From positions 1 through 32,997 of the forward strand of contig UQDJ01000017.1 of NCBI GenBank assembly GCA_900539675.1: 32,997 bases of DNA, read 5' to 3'. This DNA is from an uncultured Coriobacteriaceae bacterium. Lineage in GTDB: Bacteria > Actinomycetota > Coriobacteriia > Coriobacteriales > Eggerthellaceae. Below the pieces are notes generated by a model, which saw only the letters and a list, made by a program, of their open reading frames with translations, did no database searches and had not been told where the DNA came from. Shown in pieces: positions 7,541 through 15,800 of the stretch. Every line of letters starts with the position of its first letter. Position 1 is the first letter of the stretch. A program made the position numbers and the translations under genes.

Positions 7541-7563
7541 ACTCCAGTTAATTGGAGTAAAAT
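7541..7563 (+). promoter_or_regulatory. 18-bp palindromic operator abutting a -10 element of ilvE
   Basis: ACTCCAGTTAATTGGAGT (7541-7558) is symmetrical except for one central base pair. It runs into TAAAAT (7558-7563), a five-of-six match to the -10 hexamer about 40 bases before the ilvE start. Such placement suits a repressor site. The regulator is unknown. Confidence 0.5.
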
Positions 7564-7602
7564 ACCTAAGATAAAAGAAAGGCCTTATGGAAAGGACAAG
7601 AC

Positions 7603-8526
7603 ATGGCTGACGTGGAAGCAGTGGATTATATCTGGAAAAACGGCAAAGCTATTCCGTGGGCAGAGGCAACAACGCACGTACTCACTCATGCATTGCACTA
7701 TGGTTCTGCAGTGTTTGAGGGTATTCGTTGCTATCACAACACCGATACGGACGAAGCAGTTATTTTCCGTCTGCGTGACCATATGGAGCGCCTGCATCGC
7801 AGCGCTAAAATTGCCATGATGGATCTTCCTTACAGCGTTGATGAGCTGTGCGAAGCCACCGTTGAAATCATCAAGAAGAACAACTTGAAGTCCTGCTACA
7901 TTCGCCCGCTTGCATATTATGGCTACGGCCAAATGGGCGTTGATCCGACGGGCTGCCCGGTGGAGGTCATCATTGCAGTATGGCCATGGGATTCTTACTT
8001 AGGCGCTGAAGCACTGCAGAATGGCATCAAAGTGGGTATTTCATCTTGGCGTCAGCGCTCATTTAATGCAATTCCACCTGCTGTTAAGTCTTCAGCTTCA
8101 TATATGAACTCTATTTTTGCTAAGCGCGAAGCTACTGCTCATGGCTATAACGAAGCAATTCTACTCAACGAAGAAGGCCGTGTGTGCGAAGGTACGGGAG
8201 AAAACCTCTTCGTGGTACGCAATGGCATTCTGTCTACGCCTCCCTTGTCCGATGGCTTGTTGGAAGGCATTACTCGCGACACGGTGTTAACCATTGCAAC
8301 CGATATGGACATTCCCTGCTTGGAAGAATCGCTGACCCGCGCTGATCTGTATGTTGCTGATGAAGCCTTTATGACCGGCTCTGCTGCTGAGTTAACGCCT
8401 ATTGCCAGCATCGATGATCGCGAAATTGGCAAGCCTGGTCCTATTACTTCAGAACTTCAGAAGCGCTACTTTGACGTTGCTTATGGCAAGGTTCCAGAGT
8501 ACGAGGATTGGATTACTCGCTTCTAG
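7603..8526 (+). CDS. ilvE: Branched-chain amino acid aminotransferase
   Basis: This 307-residue class IV PLP-dependent aminotransferase exchanges the amino group between glutamate and the keto acids of leucine, isoleucine and valine in the cytoplasm. Recognisable features are HYGSAVFEGIRCY near residue 30, the PLP lysine at about residue 162 (AVKSSASYMNS), EGTGENLFVVRNG near 205, and the C-terminal EAFMTGSAAELTPI segment. Length and order match IlvE rather than the shorter D-amino-acid aminotransferase or PabC. The ATG at 7603 follows GGAAAGGA. A strong hairpin terminator separates it from the next gene. The upstream palindrome suggests repression by an amino-acid-responsive regulator. Confidence 0.93.
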   Translation: MADVEAVDYIWKNGKAIPWAEATTHVLTHALHYGSAVFEGIRCYHNTDTDEAVIFRLRDHMERLHRSAKIAMMDLPYSVDELCEATVEIIKKNNLKSCYIRPLAYYGYGQMGVDPTGCPVEVIIAVWPWDSYLGAEALQNGIKVGISSWRQRSFNAIPPAVKSSASYMNSIFAKREATAHGYNEAILLNEEGRVCEGTGENLFVVRNGILSTPPLSDGLLEGITRDTVLTIATDMDIPCLEESLTRADLYVADEAFMTGSAAELTPIASIDDREIGKPGPITSELQKRYFDVAYGKVPEYEDWITRF

Positions 8527-8560
8527 GAGCCCTGCTCTGTTTAACATGTTTGCATTTATA

Positions 8561-8589
8561 AAGAGCCTTGAGATTCTCAGGGCTCTTTT
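8561..8589 (+). terminator. Rho-independent terminator of ilvE
   Basis: AAGAGCCTTGA (8561-8571) pairs with TCAGGGCTCTT (8577-8587), with one wobble and a five-base loop, followed by TTTT overlap. It ends only 24 bases before the next start codon. Confidence 0.75.
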
Positions 8590-8612
8590 ATGTAACAGAA
8601 AGGAAGAACATC

Positions 8613-8903
8613 ATGCCCGAATTGAGGACGCGCGAAGTGGAAGACCTGCTTACGGTGTTGGCGGGGCTTGATAATCCGGACGATGTTTTTGCTTTATTGG
8701 AAGATTTGTTTACCGTGCGCGAAATTAAAGACACCTCGCAGCGTTTAGATGTGGCTCGTATGCTCAAGGAAGGCCGTTCATATGCGGCCATTGAACAGAA
8801 AACGGGTGCGTCTGCCACCACCATCGCTCGTGTCTCGAAGGCCCTCAACTATGGAGCAGGCGGCTATGCGCGCGCTTTTGAAGTGCTGGAGGGCAGCAAG
8901 TAA
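8613..8903 (+). CDS. YerC/YecD-type TrpR-like DNA-binding protein
   Basis: This 96-residue all-helical cytoplasmic protein belongs to the TrpR-related YerC/YecD group. The helix-turn-helix lies at about residues 53-78 (EGRSYAAIEQKTGASATTIARVSKAL), preceded by the typical FTVREIKDTSQRLDVARML. The ATG at 8613 is chosen over the in-frame ATG at 8568, because the family begins at MPELRTREVEDLL and AAAGGAA precedes it. Members act as small repressors of unclear ligand. It sits between ilvE and an amino-acid ABC importer, so control of either is plausible but unproven. A good promoter for the importer lies directly after its stop codon. Confidence 0.88.
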   Translation: MPELRTREVEDLLTVLAGLDNPDDVFALLEDLFTVREIKDTSQRLDVARMLKEGRSYAAIEQKTGASATTIARVSKALNYGAGGYARAFEVLEGSK

Positions 8904-8932
8904 GCGCCAGTTGCGCCTATTTTTAATTCTTT

Positions 8933-8961
8933 TAGACAAACCTACTATTCATGGCGATAAT
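8933..8961 (+). promoter_or_regulatory. Sigma70-type promoter of the amino-acid ABC operon
   Basis: TAGACA (8933-8938) and GATAAT (8956-8961) are separated by 17 bases and each matches its consensus in five of six positions. The start codon of the binding-protein gene lies 36 bases after the -10. Confidence 0.7.
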
Positions 8962-8997
8962 GTTAATTTACACATCAGAAACATGAAAGGTAGGCGC

Positions 8998-9786
8998 ATG
9001 AAGACCCAAGGCTTCATGAAGGGCGGCTTAAAACTGCTCGCCCTGGCAACCGCATTTGCACTGTGTGTAGTCGCATTCGCAGGTTGCGCATCGGAAGAAG
9101 AATCCGATGGCTATACATTGGTGGAAGATGGCAAGCTTACCGTTGCATCTTCACTGGACTTTCCACCTTTTGAATCTTTAGATGGCGATACGCCCACGGG
9201 TTTCGATATTGCCGTTATTCAAGAAGTTGCCAAGCGCATGGGCTTGGAATGCAACATCAAGAACACCAAATTCGATACCATCTTGCCGGCCATCAATTCC
9301 GGCCAGCAGTTTGATGTGGGCATTTCTTCTATCACGATGGATCCCGACCGCGAAGAAATGGTCGATTTTTCCACCCCTTACTACATTGCCGATCAGGCAG
9401 TAGTTGTGGTGAAAGACACTTACAAAACTGTTGATGAACTCAAAGGTTTAAAACTGGGTGCTCAGTCGGGTACCACGGGATATTACTATGGCCTGGAAGT
9501 TATCTCAGATGATGTGACTCCTTATGACGAAGCCACGGCATGCTTTGCTGCGTTGCAATCGGGCAACGTGCAGGGCGTGGTAATTGATTTGGCAGTAGCG
9601 GAATCTATGGTAAAAAACGCTTATCCCAACTGCGAAATCATTGAAAAAGTAGCCACGGGCGAAGAATATGGTATCGCTGTGAATAAGAACAACAAACAGC
9701 TCACCACCGCCATCAATGACGCCCTGGATTCTATGGAAAAGGACGGTACCTTAGAAGCGCTGCAGGAACAATACCTGGCATCCTAG
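8998..9786 (+). CDS. Amino-acid ABC transporter substrate-binding lipoprotein
   Basis: This 262-residue family 3 solute-binding protein starts at the ATG at 8998, after AAAGGTAGG. Residues 1-30 are a lipoprotein signal with the lipobox AFAGC, so it is anchored outside the membrane. The mature part begins near DGKLTVASSLDFPPFE and contains the family signature GFDIAVIQEVAKRMGLE, then ISSITMDPDREEMVDFSTPYY and LGAQSGTTGYYYG. These proteins bind polar amino acids such as glutamine, histidine, arginine or cystine; the ligand is not determined. The first gene of a three-gene importer operon, it is separated from the permease by 222 bases of 13-bp repeats. The long frame beginning at 8749 overlaps the YerC gene and is not the real start. 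Confidence 0.93.
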   Translation: MKTQGFMKGGLKLLALATAFALCVVAFAGCASEEESDGYTLVEDGKLTVASSLDFPPFESLDGDTPTGFDIAVIQEVAKRMGLECNIKNTKFDTILPAINSGQQFDVGISSITMDPDREEMVDFSTPYYIADQAVVVVKDTYKTVDELKGLKLGAQSGTTGYYYGLEVISDDVTPYDEATACFAALQSGNVQGVVIDLAVAESMVKNAYPNCEIIEKVATGEEYGIAVNKNNKQLTTAINDALDSMEKDGTLEALQEQYLAS

Positions 9787-9926
9787 TCTGGCATCCCAGT
9801 TTGGCGTTCTAGCCTGGCATTTCAATTGGCATTCTGGTTTGGAATCCTGGTTCGGCGTTCAAGTTCGGCAATCCAGCTCGGCATCTAAGTCTGGCATTCC
9901 AATTGGCATTCAAGCCTGGCATTCCA
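9786..9926 (+). repeat. 12-13-bp tandem repeat, eleven degenerate units
   Basis: Eleven contiguous units approximating GTCTGGCATTCCA start at the last base of the TAG stop codon of the binding-protein gene. Two units are 12 bases, the rest 13. They fill most of the gap to the permease gene of the same operon. The unit length is not a codon multiple and stop codons interrupt the frames, so it is non-coding. No spacers. Confidence 0.85.
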
Positions 9927-10008
9927 GCGGGTTGTTGGCCTTGCAGCATAGGCGGTTTAATCGGCTTCTTTTTCACTTCGTTGTATTCGACATCGTAAAG
10001 GTTGGCCC

Positions 10009-11604
10009 ATGACGGCATCATCTTCTACTCATCTCAATCGTTCCTCTTGTTTTCTGCTTGCGTCCCACAATGGTTCACGGCCTTCGACGTGCGTGGCGTC
10101 CCGCAATGGCTCACAGCCTTCGACGTGCGAGGCGTCTCCGAATAAGTCATATCGTTCGGTGTTCGCAGCACTGTTGTGCGCGGTGTTTGCGCTGCTTTTG
10201 CTTGTTCCTACCACGTCGGCGCAGGCACTTGATATTGAACGCTGCACGGCGCGCCCCAATGCTGATAGTGGCCCTGGCGTTTTGGGCGCTACTGAAACGC
10301 GCATTACTTGGGAAGGACAATTCGCCGGTAGTGAATCGGTCCAAAGCATTACGCTTCAGCTGCCCGATGGCACATCGTTTGAGCCAAAGGACACTCGTGT
10401 TACTCGTCTTTCAGGCGATGATTTGATGACGCGCGAATTCATCAAGGATGCCTCCATTTCTAAGCAGGGCGAAACGCTTACAGTATCGTTTGCGCAACCG
10501 ATGCCTCAGGGTTCATATATTCGTATTGAAATTTATAAGGTGACATTCCCTGGTGATGGCGGCACGCTGACATTGCAGGGTAGCTACACCTTATCTGATG
10601 GCAGCCAACACGCGATGGATGGCATGCCCTCTCTTGAAGTAACCGCCGTTTCGCTGCCGGATCAGATTTCTGCGTGGCTTTCAGCGCAGCCCTGGGTAGA
10701 GGCCTGGAACAGTAATACGTTTTTGCATCTGTTCTTAGATCCTACTCTCATGGTAACTAGCTTCCCGGTGGTGTTTGCGGGCTTCTTGCAGGCCTTGTTG
10801 ATTGTGGCCATTGCCTTTCCAGTGGCAATTCCTTGCGGTTTGTTGCTGGCAATTTTGCGCATGGCGAATTTGCGTTTGCTGCGTGTAATTGGCACGACCT
10901 ACGTCAATATTGTTCGTGGTACCCCTCTGTTCTTGCAGATTTACATCGCGTTTTTCGGTCTGCCGCTTGCAGGTGTAAACCCGCCACCGGTTATGTTAGG
11001 TGTCATCGTTTTGGCCATGAACTCATCGGCCTATCTGTGCGAAATTTTCCGCGCGGGTATTCAGTCTATTCCGAAGGGACAGTTTGAAGCTTCGCGCAGC
11101 CTGGGTATGAATGGCGCACAGACCATGCTGTTCGTTATCATTCCGCAGACGGTGCGCCGCGTTATTCCTACCATGACCAACGAATTTATTCTGCTGTATA
11201 AGGATACGTCTATGTTGGCAGCCGTTGGCATTATGGAAGTGGTTATGTACGCCAAGACTATTGTGGCATCTACCGGCAGCATTACGCCGTATATTGTTGC
11301 AGCTATCTTCTATTTGGTAATTACGTTGCCGCTCTCCAAGATTGCCGGCTACTTTGAAGCGCGCTTGGCAGCTAAAGATGGCGGTCGTTCTCAGACGCCC
11401 AAATCAAAGAACAAGCGCAAGAGGTTAGTGGGTGGTGCCGGTAAAACCACTTCCGATCAAGCTGTTGCCAACAACATCACTAGTAACAGCACCACTATCA
11501 ACAACCTTACTAGCAACAACGCTACTACCAGCAACACCACTATCAACCAAGCCACTATTAACAACATGCCACAGATAGATCGCGTAAACCAGGCAGGTGC
11601 TTAG
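10009..11604 (+). CDS. Amino-acid ABC transporter permease with secreted N-terminal domain
   Basis: This 531-residue protein is about twice the usual HisM/GlnP length. Residues 1-46 are polar and include a 12-residue duplication (ASHNGSRPSTCV / ASRNGSQPSTCE). A signal-like hydrophobic stretch follows (about 48-68, ending TTSAQA). Residues 70-215 look like a beta-rich extracytoplasmic domain of unknown family. The permease core occupies about 245-455, with YVNIVRGTPLFLQIY and the EAA loop EIFRAGIQSIPKGQFEASRSLG that contacts the ATPase. The tail (about 480-525) is an Asn/Thr/Ser low-complexity segment. The ATG at 10009 follows AAAGG. It lies between the binding protein and the ATPase, whose start is three bases after its stop. 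Homologues with an N-terminal fused binding or sensor domain are known; this domain is unassigned. Confidence 0.9.
   Translation: MTASSSTHLNRSSCFLLASHNGSRPSTCVASRNGSQPSTCEASPNKSYRSVFAALLCAVFALLLLVPTTSAQALDIERCTARPNADSGPGVLGATETRITWEGQFAGSESVQSITLQLPDGTSFEPKDTRVTRLSGDDLMTREFIKDASISKQGETLTVSFAQPMPQGSYIRIEIYKVTFPGDGGTLTLQGSYTLSDGSQHAMDGMPSLEVTAVSLPDQISAWLSAQPWVEAWNSNTFLHLFLDPTLMVTSFPVVFAGFLQALLIVAIAFPVAIPCGLLLAILRMANLRLLRVIGTTYVNIVRGTPLFLQIYIAFFGLPLAGVNPPPVMLGVIVLAMNSSAYLCEIFRAGIQSIPKGQFEASRSLGMNGAQTMLFVIIPQTVRRVIPTMTNEFILLYKDTSMLAAVGIMEVVMYAKTIVASTGSITPYIVAAIFYLVITLPLSKIAGYFEARLAAKDGGRSQTPKSKNKRKRLVGGAGKTTSDQAVANNITSNSTTINNLTSNNATTSNTTINQATINNMPQIDRVNQAGA
10060..10143 (+). repeat. 36-bp in-frame tandem repeat inside the permease gene
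   Basis: Copies at 10060-10095 and 10096-10131 begin GCGTCCCACAATGG and GCGTCCCGCAATGG and differ at a handful of bases; a third, partial copy begins at 10132. As the unit is 12 codons, the reading frame is kept, and the repeat is translated into the N-terminal extension. Confidence 0.85.
11449..11570 (+). repeat. Low-complexity coding repeat at the permease 3' end
   Basis: Degenerate repeats of units such as ACTATCAACAACCTTACTAG encode an Asn/Thr/Ser-rich tail (SNSTTINNLTSNN and similar). The segment lies after the final membrane helix and a basic patch, so it is probably cytoplasmic and disordered. Confidence 0.7.
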
Positions 11605-11607
11605 CCG

Positions 11608-12360
11608 ATGACTGAATCTAGCAATACCGAACAGCCCATCGTACGTATCCAGGGGTTGAAGAAATCCTATGGCGATTTGGAAGTGCTCAAGGGCGTTGAT
11701 CTTGATATTAAGCGTGGCGAAGTGGTGGTTGTGCTTGGCCCTTCCGGCAGTGGTAAGTCCACCATGTTGCGCTGCATTAACTTGCTTGAGGTGCCCACCG
11801 AAGGCAAGATTTTCTTCGAGAATACTGAAATTACCGATCCTAATACGGACATCAACGACATTCGCCGTCATGTGGGTATGGTGTTTCAGAGCTTTAATCT
11901 GTTTCCGCATCTGACTGCTAAAGGCAATGTGATGCTGGCTCAGCAAAAGGTACTAAAGCGCTCTAAGGAAGATGCTGAAAAGGTAGCCTTGGAACAGTTG
12001 ACCAAGGTTGGCTTGCGCGAACGCGCCGATCACTATCCCAGCCAGCTTTCCGGTGGCCAGCAGCAGCGCGTTGCCATTGCGCGTGCGTTGGCTATGGAGC
12101 CGCACGTAATGCTGTTTGACGAAGCTACCAGCGCCCTTGACCCTGAATTGGTGCGCGATGTGCTAGACGTTATGCGCCAGTTGGCTCGTGATGGTATGAC
12201 CATGATCGTGGTGACCCACGAAATGAAATTTGCGCGCGATGTGGCTGATCGCGTGGTGTTTATGGATGGCGGCTACATTGTAGAAGAGGGCAGTCCCACA
12301 GAGGTGTTTGATCATCCGCAGCATGATCGCACCAAGGATTTCTTGGGTCATATTGCATAA
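11608..12360 (+). CDS. Amino-acid ABC transporter ATP-binding protein (GlnQ/HisP type)
   Basis: This 250-residue cytoplasmic ATPase powers the importer encoded just upstream. It has Walker A GPSGSGKS (about residues 46-53), the Q-loop FQSFNLF, the ABC signature LSGGQQQR (about 148-155), Walker B VMLFDEATSALD and the H-loop VTHE. The spacing and the SGGQQQRVAIARALAMEP segment are typical of the polar amino-acid family. The start codon lies three bases after the permease stop, so translation is probably coupled. Degenerate GTGCAGGTTTA-like repeats follow its stop codon. Confidence 0.96.
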   Translation: MTESSNTEQPIVRIQGLKKSYGDLEVLKGVDLDIKRGEVVVVLGPSGSGKSTMLRCINLLEVPTEGKIFFENTEITDPNTDINDIRRHVGMVFQSFNLFPHLTAKGNVMLAQQKVLKRSKEDAEKVALEQLTKVGLRERADHYPSQLSGGQQQRVAIARALAMEPHVMLFDEATSALDPELVRDVLDVMRQLARDGMTMIVVTHEMKFARDVADRVVFMDGGYIVEEGSPTEVFDHPQHDRTKDFLGHIA

Positions 12361-12361
12361 C

Positions 12362-12418
12362 CGTGCAGGGTTAGTGCACGTTTAGTGCGGGTTAGTGCAG
12401 GTATAGCGCGGGTTTAGC
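12362..12418 (+). repeat. Short degenerate tandem repeat after the ATPase gene
   Basis: About five units resembling GTGCAGGTTTA (11-12 bp) follow the stop codon almost directly. They differ by small changes such as GTGCACGTTTA and GCGCGGGTTTA. Confidence 0.65.
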
Positions 12419-12464
12419 CAGGCCATTTCTTCAGTGCAGTAAAACTAGAGCAAATCTCTTAAAA

Positions 12465-12537
12465 CTTGCCATTTCATATTGCAAGATGCATACGAAACTT
12501 GACATCTAATATGTCAAGAATAGTGCTGACATGCATC
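12465..12537. promoter_or_regulatory. Nested inverted repeats
   Basis: CTTGACAT (12498-12505) and ATGTCAAG (12511-12518) are perfect arms with a five-base centre. They are enclosed by GATGCAT (12485-12491) and ATGCATC (12531-12537), and preceded by CTTGC (12465-12469) / GCAAG (12481-12485). It could be an operator or the end of a lost mobile element; no T-run follows, so it is not a terminator. Confidence 0.4.
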
Positions 12538-12671
12538 GCATTATTCATGAGGGTTATCTCTTTGAAAATATCCTGTACTTTAATTTTGAAGCTGAACGTT
12601 TAAAGCCCTACACAACAGAACTTCTTAACGATGTTGTTGGAAACGTTTTTTGCTATGCGTCCACAGGCTAA
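12531..12671 (+). pseudogene. Fragment of an AAA-family ATPase (DUF4143-type)
   Basis: A 46-codon frame starting at ATG 12531 contains YLFENILYFNFEAERL, which resembles the segment following Walker A in the large family of AAA ATPases with a C-terminal DUF4143 (typically ENILYINFEDERL). The P-loop, Walker B region and C-terminal domain are all missing, and a stop codon precedes the fragment in frame at 12507. It lies next to nested inverted repeats. A decayed, horizontally acquired gene is the simplest reading. The match is by eye and short, so a chance small frame remains possible. Confidence 0.4.
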
Positions 12672-12883
12672 ACAAGACGGAGCCTTTTTCTTCTTTACAA
12701 AGAGGAGGCTTATCTACTTTTGAACAATAATCATGGTAACGCCCCTATTTCGAGTGTGTAAATAATCAATTTCGAGCAGATTAAATGCACGTGAACTGGG
12801 CTTATACGGCTTGAGAGAGCGATGGGGATTGGTATGCTCCCGATAACTATGTTTGGTGCCATTACTGGGTAGTTGCACAATAA

Positions 12884-15800
12884 ATGACAAAGCTTAGTAA
12901 TGGTATTTCGCGTATGAAAGAGACGTTTGAAGCCATGAAAAGCAAAGCCGTTATTACCCCTAAAAAAGTACTTTCCATACTTCTTTCTGGTTTGTTAGCT
13001 TGCACATTGATGTTACCGAGCACCCAGCTAGCTTGGGCAGACACCCCCGCGACAGATCAAAACGAGCAGCAGAGTGCTGATGATGCCAATGATGTTGCCT
13101 CGGCATCTGCGGGCGCTCCGGTCGTCCCTGATCACAGCTTAGATACGGCTGCCTTCTCTGGCGATTACACCACCAACGCCCACTGGGCGCTCTACGACAG
13201 CGGCGAGAAGACCTCCGATAACAAGACTCTCTATGACCTTGTAATCTCTCGTAAGGACCCCACCCAAGAAGCGTCCGTCAATCAGGCGAACCCTTGGACT
13301 GGCAAAAGCGGCGGGAAGGAGTATATCCGCACGGTCAAAGTCGGAGCCGTGGGTGCGAAGGTCTCCTTTACGATCGCAAAACAGTTGTTCTCGGGTTATA
13401 CGGCTGTTACTGCTTATGATCTCTCTGGTATGGATACCTCGAGCTGCGCGAGCTTCTCTGAAATGTTCCAGAACAACTCGAGCCTGACGGAGCTCGACAT
13501 AACACCCTTGACGTTCAACCCTAAGATGGTGAGCTTCACTTCGTGGACATCAGCAGGCGCTAGCCCGCTTGTGCGGATGTTCAACGGTTGCGAGAAGCTC
13601 GAGAAGATCGAGGGTCTGGATAACATTAGCGAGGAGTATTGGGCTGCCGCCGTCAAATCGAACGATGCTAAAGACTTGAACGGCAACATAAACGGAGGCT
13701 TGCTCAAAAGCATGTTCGCAAAGACGTCGATCCTTTCGATCGACGTGAGCAGGGCCTCGACGGAATACGGCTACAACGCCTATCCCTCATCTGAAGCCCG
13801 CTGTTGCGACACCATGTTCGACGACGCTGCGGTGACGAAGGTCGTTCTTGGGAAGAAGATGCGGGAGATGGGTCCGACCAATGCCAATGGCCCCCTCCCG
13901 ATGCCGTTTCCCGTGAGTCAAGGCTACTACTGGACGCCTGAGGGGGACTCGAGCACGAAGCTCGACACTCATGCAAAGTTTTGGGACTACCAGATGGCGC
14001 ACGGCTACGGGAAGAGTAACGTCACCTACGTCCGCTGGATACAGCCGACGTTCAACGCTCGAGGCGGCACGTGGGATCCTTCTGTGAACCAGGGTCGCAC
14101 CGGTGAAGGTGAGAAGCTTTCCGGAGAGGTATACACGGGCGTTGCATTCCAGATGTATAACGGCGAGCAGGATTCTCCCGAGGGAAAAGTGGTCGATGAC
14201 CCCACCAAGTACGTGAGCTATGGAAGTCGCCACTTCCTAGGCTGGTTTGACACAGACGCCGACGCGAAAGCTGCCGAGAGCGCCGCTGCGAAAGATCCCG
14301 CAGCAGGAAAAGACCCGACGCAGTTGAAAGGCTACGTTGAGCTCTCGCGTCGTGCTTCGTTCCAGTACACCGACCCGCATCGATGGGAGGACGGCAACCT
14401 GTATGCCGCCTGGAGTACCAACATTGCGGATGTGCCTGTATGCAACGAGGACGGATCGGTCCTGCCTGTGGAATATGATCGCTCGACCGGCAAAGCGTCG
14501 GGCGCTGCTGTGGCGAAAGGTATGGACAACAGCACCGACAACAGCCTGTTCAAAGGCATCACTTCGGCTACACCTGCTATCGACCCCGACTGGCTTACGG
14601 TTACTGATGCTGATGCCGCAAATGGCGAGAAGATCTCCGGCGTGAAGGTGACTGGCAACGCCAACGACTGGAAGATCCAAATCCCTAACAATGAACGTGG
14701 TTATGCTCCATTGCGAGCAACAGTTACGGTACAAGATGAGGATAATCCACGAGATGGCATGAACGATAAGGCAACCATCAAAGTTACCTATCCCGTGATG
14801 GCGACGGTTGTTGATGCTTCTGGAAACGCAATAACGCCTGCCGACAACTCAGGCGACATGGATCCTGATACCAATGGCGTGCAAGTTCTCGTTGATCCTC
14901 AAGCGCTTGTAAAGGGTAAGGATGGCAACGGCTCATACAAATTCGAAAAGGGTGATAACGGCTACACCATCACTATCCCTAATTTGCCTGGCAAGGCACC
15001 TGTCAAGGTTGCGATTCAGAACGCAATCGATAAGACACCTGCTGATGGAAATCAGGAATACGTTCCAGGAAAAATTCCGGAGAACACTCCCTTCGAGGAG
15101 GTCTGGCTTGATCCAACCTATCTTGGTCAAGCAACAATCAGAATTAAGACCTCTAACGAGCCTTATGATGGACAACCTGTCGATTTCTCTAATACCATAG
15201 ACATACAGCCTTCAGACTATGAAGGGGATACCACTCTAAAGTATGAGGTGCAAAAAGACGGCACTTGGGAACCGCTTGGCGAGGGCAAATTTCCTACTAA
15301 TGCCGGCCACTACCGCGTAACTATCCAAAGTACCCCAAAGGACCCCAATACGTGGGCAACACCGCACTTCTTCTATGATGGTACTGGCGAAGAGTTTGAC
15401 ATCAGTAAAATCGATGTCTATTTCAAGGTAAACTCGCTGACAGAAGAGCACGATGGCAAGGTTGCCTATACAGGAAAACCCGTTAGCCTGCCTGAAGGTT
15501 GGAATGATGCGCGGGATCAATATAAGACTACTTCCGATGGCGCCTACTCTTATGAATGGCAAGTAAAAGGGGAGGATGGCAACTACACCAAGTACGGTGA
15601 TGGTGAGCACGGAACCCCTCCTTCCGATCCCGGCTCGTATCGCTTGCACCGTGAGGTAGCAGAAGGCACCAACTGGAATGCAAACACCGAAGGTAATATT
15701 GACTTCATCATTGAGCAAACGCAGGCGCCTGAGTGCACGCTTACCGACGTGTCAGACTACACGTACAATGGCTCAGTTCCTGCAAAGCCTGACGTAAACC

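Larger units (their letters stand above)
12361..12883. other. Intergenic region before the giant surface protein gene
   Basis: It contains short GTGCAGGTTTA-like repeats right after the ATPase stop (12362-12418), nested dyads at 12465-12537, a decayed ATPase fragment (12531-12671) and an imperfect 12-bp stem at 12681-12710 (AGCCT...CTTCTTT with AAAGAGGAGGCT). The last 160 bases hold no clear promoter; the downstream gene also lacks a Shine-Dalgarno sequence. Confidence 0.6.

Noticed and set aside
8749..8997. N-terminal extension of the substrate-binding protein
   Set aside because: It overlaps the YerC gene in another frame and would bury the lipoprotein signal; the start at 8998 has a ribosome binding site and promoter.
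9809..10021. 70-codon - strand frame over the 13-bp repeats
   Set aside because: The translation only mirrors the repeats; unit length is not a codon multiple and there is no start signal.
12721..12850. Possible - strand protein remnant (frame with LLEIDYLHTRNRG)
   Set aside because: A short open stretch with no convincing family match; it could be chance.
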